Assembly: GCA_947567595.1 (NCBI GenBank)
Contig: CANOMQ010000001.1
Span: 1-64,000, forward strand
Length of the DNA: 64,000 bases
Reading direction: 5' to 3'
DNA from: an uncultured Lachnospiraceae bacterium
GTDB lineage: Bacteria; Bacillota; Clostridia; Lachnospirales; Lachnospiraceae
Shown here: piece by piece, positions 61,581 through 64,000 of the stretch
Layout: every line of letters starts with the position of its first letter
Position numbering within the stretch: the first letter of the stretch is position 1
Notes under the pieces: model-generated
The model's input: only the letters and a program-made list of their open reading frames with translations
Told to the model about the DNA's origin: nothing
Databases searched by the model: none
Program-made: the position numbers and the translations under genes

Positions 61581-62627
61581 ATGAAAGCATGGGTTTTACA
61601 GGACGTGAACAGGATACGGTTTGGAGATGTGGAAAAGCCACAGCCCGCAGAAGGTCAGGTACTGGTCGCGGTAAAGGCGGCAGGCATCTGCGGCTCGGAC
61701 ATTCCGAGGATATACCGGACAGGCGCGCATACCCACCCCCTGATACCGGGGCATGAGTTTTCAGGGCAGGTGGCAGAAACGGGAGAGGGGGCTGACATAA
61801 ACTGGAAAAACAGACGTGTCGGTATTTTCCCGCTTATCCCGTGTGGAAGCTGCAAACAGTGCCAGAACCACCATTATGAATTATGCCGCAATTACAGCTA
61901 CCTCGGCTCGCGCAGGGACGGCGGCTTTGCGCAATACGTTGCAGTGCCGGAATGGAATTTAATCGAACTTCCCGACAACGTATCGTATGAGGAAGCGGCA
62001 ATGCTCGAACCGATGGCAGTGGCAGTACACGCAATGCGCCGGATAGAACTGCATAAAAATGACACGGCTGTCATTTTAGGTCTCGGAACAATCGGAATGC
62101 TGCTGTACCTGTTCCTGAGGGAGGCAGGTATTGAAAACATTCTTGTAATAGGAAACAAGGAATTTCAGAAAAACACAATTATAAGACTCGGGCTTGATGC
62201 AAACCATTACTGTGACAGCAGGAGCGAAAATGTTCCCGAATGGATACTCCGGCATACGGACAATGCAGGCACCGACGTATTTTTTGAATGCGTTGGCAGA
62301 AATGAGACCTTTTCGCAGGCGGTTGACCTGACGGCGCCGCAGGGGCAGATTTGTTTGGTCGGCAACCCATACTCGGACATGACGCTGGAAAAACCGGTCT
62401 ACTGGAAAATCCTGCGAAACCAGCTCACAATAACAGGAACATGGAACTCGTCCTTTACGCATGAAAGTAACGATGACTGGCATTATGTGCTGGAAAGACT
62501 GGAACACAAAAAAATACTTCCAAAAGAGTTGATTTCCCATGAATTACCCCTCCAAAACGCGGAAGACGGCTTCCTGCTCATGCGCGACAAACGGGAAGAT
62601 TATATTAAAGTGATGATAAAAGTGTGA
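61581..62627 (+). CDS. Zinc-dependent medium-chain alcohol dehydrogenase (TarJ / polyol-phosphate type)
   Basis: 348 residues. Catalytic zinc: AAGICGSDIPRIY and PGHEFSGQV. Structural zinc: CGSCKQCQNHHYELC. NAD(P) site: VILGLGTIGMLLYLFL. Close in type to galactitol-1-phosphate dehydrogenase and TarJ. With the two genes before it, reduction of a pentulose 5-phosphate to a pentitol 5-phosphate for CDP activation is the natural reading; with an epimerase present, xylitol or arabinitol phosphate is as likely as ribitol phosphate. AAAGGGG precedes the ATG. Confidence 0.8.
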   Translation: MKAWVLQDVNRIRFGDVEKPQPAEGQVLVAVKAAGICGSDIPRIYRTGAHTHPLIPGHEFSGQVAETGEGADINWKNRRVGIFPLIPCGSCKQCQNHHYELCRNYSYLGSRRDGGFAQYVAVPEWNLIELPDNVSYEEAAMLEPMAVAVHAMRRIELHKNDTAVILGLGTIGMLLYLFLREAGIENILVIGNKEFQKNTIIRLGLDANHYCDSRSENVPEWILRHTDNAGTDVFFECVGRNETFSQAVDLTAPQGQICLVGNPYSDMTLEKPVYWKILRNQLTITGTWNSSFTHESNDDWHYVLERLEHKKILPKELISHELPLQNAEDGFLLMRDKREDYIKVMIKV

Positions 62628-62695
62628 TTAGTATCCTTAAAATAAACGCAGCACCGCCACCTTCACCAGCCGCGGTGTGCGCAGGAGGAGTACAG

Positions 62696-64000
62696 ATGAA
62701 AAAGACCGGTATTTTCAGACAACTGCTGTTCCCGATGATTGCAATCGTATGCGCATTCGCAATATGCCTGACGGGAATCGTAGTATTTATTTTTGTAAAA
62801 TCCTATGAAAGCGAGCTCTACGGAAGAAGTCAGGACAAATCGCAGCTCGTTTCCGGCGAAATCGCCACATTTTTGAGCGGGGCATACAGTGTCACGGAAG
62901 AGCTTTCTGTCAACCCCGGCATTTTAACCATGAAAACAGAAGCCCAAACCCCTATCTTAGAGGACTGCGTAAAGCGCAATTCCTATCTCGAACTACTCTA
63001 TATCCAAGGTACGGACGGAATGCAGACCGGACGCTCCTCAGGGGAGCTTGCCGACCGCTCGACAAGATGGTGGTTTACACAGACAATGGAGCAGCAAAAG
63101 GCGTTTGTCTCAAAGTCCTACTATTCGGTAAACACCGGAATGCCCTGCGCTTCCATCTTTTTTCCGATGTATCAGGAAAATACGCTCGTGGGTATTTTTG
63201 CGGTGGACTTAAAACTGGATTACCTGCAAAGCCTGATTGAAAAATTCTCCGATGTGGAAAACGGAGAATATTCGTTTGTCATTGACGGGGAAGGCGTTGT
63301 GGTGGCGCATCCGGACAGCACGCAGATTGCGGAGCTGTACAATTATAAACTGCTGACCAAGACCGTATCACAAAAGGACGGGGCGGGACAGCCGCTTACG
63401 GACGAGCAGGGCAATATTCTGACGCAGGAGGAGGAAATCGCGGTTTCCAAGGACTATCAGGAAATTATCTCTGATGCGATGGCAGGAAACAGCGGCAGCC
63501 GCAAGATGCGAAACGAGGGGGAGACCTATTTTGTAAGCTATGCGTCGATACCCCTTAAGGGTGAGTCAGACCCGTGGTCGGTCATCACGCTGCACAAGGA
63601 GTCGGCGGCGATGGCACCGGTATACCGTGTGGTTGCCATTGCGGTTGTGGTGGATTTGCTTGTCATTTTGATTGCTGTTTTGGTGATTGCGCTTCTGGCG
63701 CGTAAGCTGACGCAGCCGATTATCATGATTACGGAGCTGATTGGCGAGGCTTCCGAGGGGGACTTTACGGTTCAGGCGCAGGAGAATAACAGCAATGAAA
63801 TCGGTGTCCTTGCAAAGAGCTTTAATAAAATGACCGGGAAAATATCCACTATTCTGACAAAAATTACGACAATGACGAGCGAGGTTGTGGAAAGCTCCGA
63901 CCATTTAAAGCAGATTGAGGAGGAAATGGACGCGACCAATCAGGCTGTCCGGGAGATTGCGGACGGCACGGAGGCGCAGAATGCGGACGTGGAGCAGGTT
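62696..64000 (+). CDS. Methyl-accepting chemotaxis protein (partial, runs off the right edge)
   Basis: 435 codons are open to the window end without a stop. Residues about 12-36 are the first membrane helix. A Cache-type sensor domain follows (RSTRWWFTQTMEQQKAFVSK, GIFAVDLKLDYL, FVIDGEGVVVAHPD). A second helix lies near 305-335, then a HAMP segment (RKLTQPIIMITELI, GDFTVQAQENNSNEIGVLAK) and the start of the cytoplasmic coiled coil. GGAGGAG is 6-7 bases before ATG 62696. The cell is therefore likely motile, which supports the idea that the nonulosonate genes decorate flagellin. A short inverted repeat (CACCGC/GCGGTG) lies in the 68-base gap upstream. Confidence 0.85.
   Translation, partial: MKKTGIFRQLLFPMIAIVCAFAICLTGIVVFIFVKSYESELYGRSQDKSQLVSGEIATFLSGAYSVTEELSVNPGILTMKTEAQTPILEDCVKRNSYLELLYIQGTDGMQTGRSSGELADRSTRWWFTQTMEQQKAFVSKSYYSVNTGMPCASIFFPMYQENTLVGIFAVDLKLDYLQSLIEKFSDVENGEYSFVIDGEGVVVAHPDSTQIAELYNYKLLTKTVSQKDGAGQPLTDEQGNILTQEEEIAVSKDYQEIISDAMAGNSGSRKMRNEGETYFVSYASIPLKGESDPWSVITLHKESAAMAPVYRVVAIAVVVDLLVILIAVLVIALLARKLTQPIIMITELIGEASEGDFTVQAQENNSNEIGVLAKSFNKMTGKISTILTKITTMTSEVVESSDHLKQIEEEMDATNQAVREIADGTEAQNADVEQV

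Noticed and set aside
62640..62690. The CACCGC/GCGGTG inverted repeat before the chemotaxis gene as a terminator
   Set aside because: No T-run follows and the stem is short with a long loop; it may be incidental.

Overview
The window looks like the chromosome of a motile, low-to-mid GC Firmicute, most likely a Lachnospiraceae-type Clostridium relative. The clues are strong GGAGG ribosome-binding sites, frequent TTG/GTG starts, the protein families present, and a chemotaxis receptor at the right edge. Apart from a few housekeeping genes it is a surface-glycan region. Nearly every gene lies on the + strand, and many overlap by ATGA-type start/stop junctions. No tRNA, rRNA or CRISPR array was seen.

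Region 1 (1-3.5 kb): three consecutive genes of a contractile injection system or phage-tail baseplate (gpV/VgrG-like, gp25-like, gpJ-like). Each looks damaged: the first is fused in frame to a piece of a DUF362 protein, the second lacks its middle, and the third ends early with an unrelated tail. Region 2 (3.6-5.2 kb): a membrane-anchored M15 D,D-carboxypeptidase and an isochorismatase-family hydrolase, closed by a terminator.

Region 3 (5.4-30.1 kb, GC-rich): polysaccharide assembly. A first translationally coupled operon encodes a dTDP-Fuc4N-type transaminase, a GT-C-like membrane protein, a GNAT acyltransferase, a lipid-linked GT2, an O-antigen polymerase/ligase-like protein with an extraordinary acidic loop, and a PglF-type 4,6-dehydratase. 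Two further promoters drive a PglE-type aminotransferase and then a PglC phosphoglycosyl transferase, an ATP-grasp enzyme, a PglA-like GT4, the UDP-GalNAcA pair (TviB/TviC types), deacetylase-like and membrane proteins, four more GT4 enzymes and an asparagine synthetase. A perfect hairpin terminator at 30114-30144 ends the block.

Region 4 (30.2-32.2 kb): a stand-alone TnpB-like gene with its own promoter. All three RuvC catalytic acidic residues are replaced (H248, T351, A431) while the zinc ribbon is intact. It is followed by about 280 bases rich in hairpins. This is the signature of a nuclease-dead, RNA-guided TldR-like protein with a possible guide RNA.

Region 5 (32.2-60.8 kb, AT-rich): a nonulosonic (legionaminic) acid pathway (LegB, PtmE, NeuD/LegH, LegI, LegG, LegF, N-acetyl sugar amidotransferase) plus radical SAM enzymes. 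It continues into a run of 13 genes (44.7-60.1 kb) of which 12 carry the same small Rossmann-like module, attached to very different catalytic domains (methyltransferase, radical SAM/SPASM, deacetylase, SGNH hydrolase, GT2, GT4, LicD, HAD). This reads as a modular glycan-decoration system, possibly for flagellin. The pathway lacks its own aminotransferase, which the PglE-like enzyme in region 3 might supply. Region 6 (60.2-62.6 kb): a ribulose-phosphate-epimerase-like, IspD/TarI-like and zinc-dehydrogenase trio, probably making a CDP-pentitol. The window ends inside a chemotaxis receptor.
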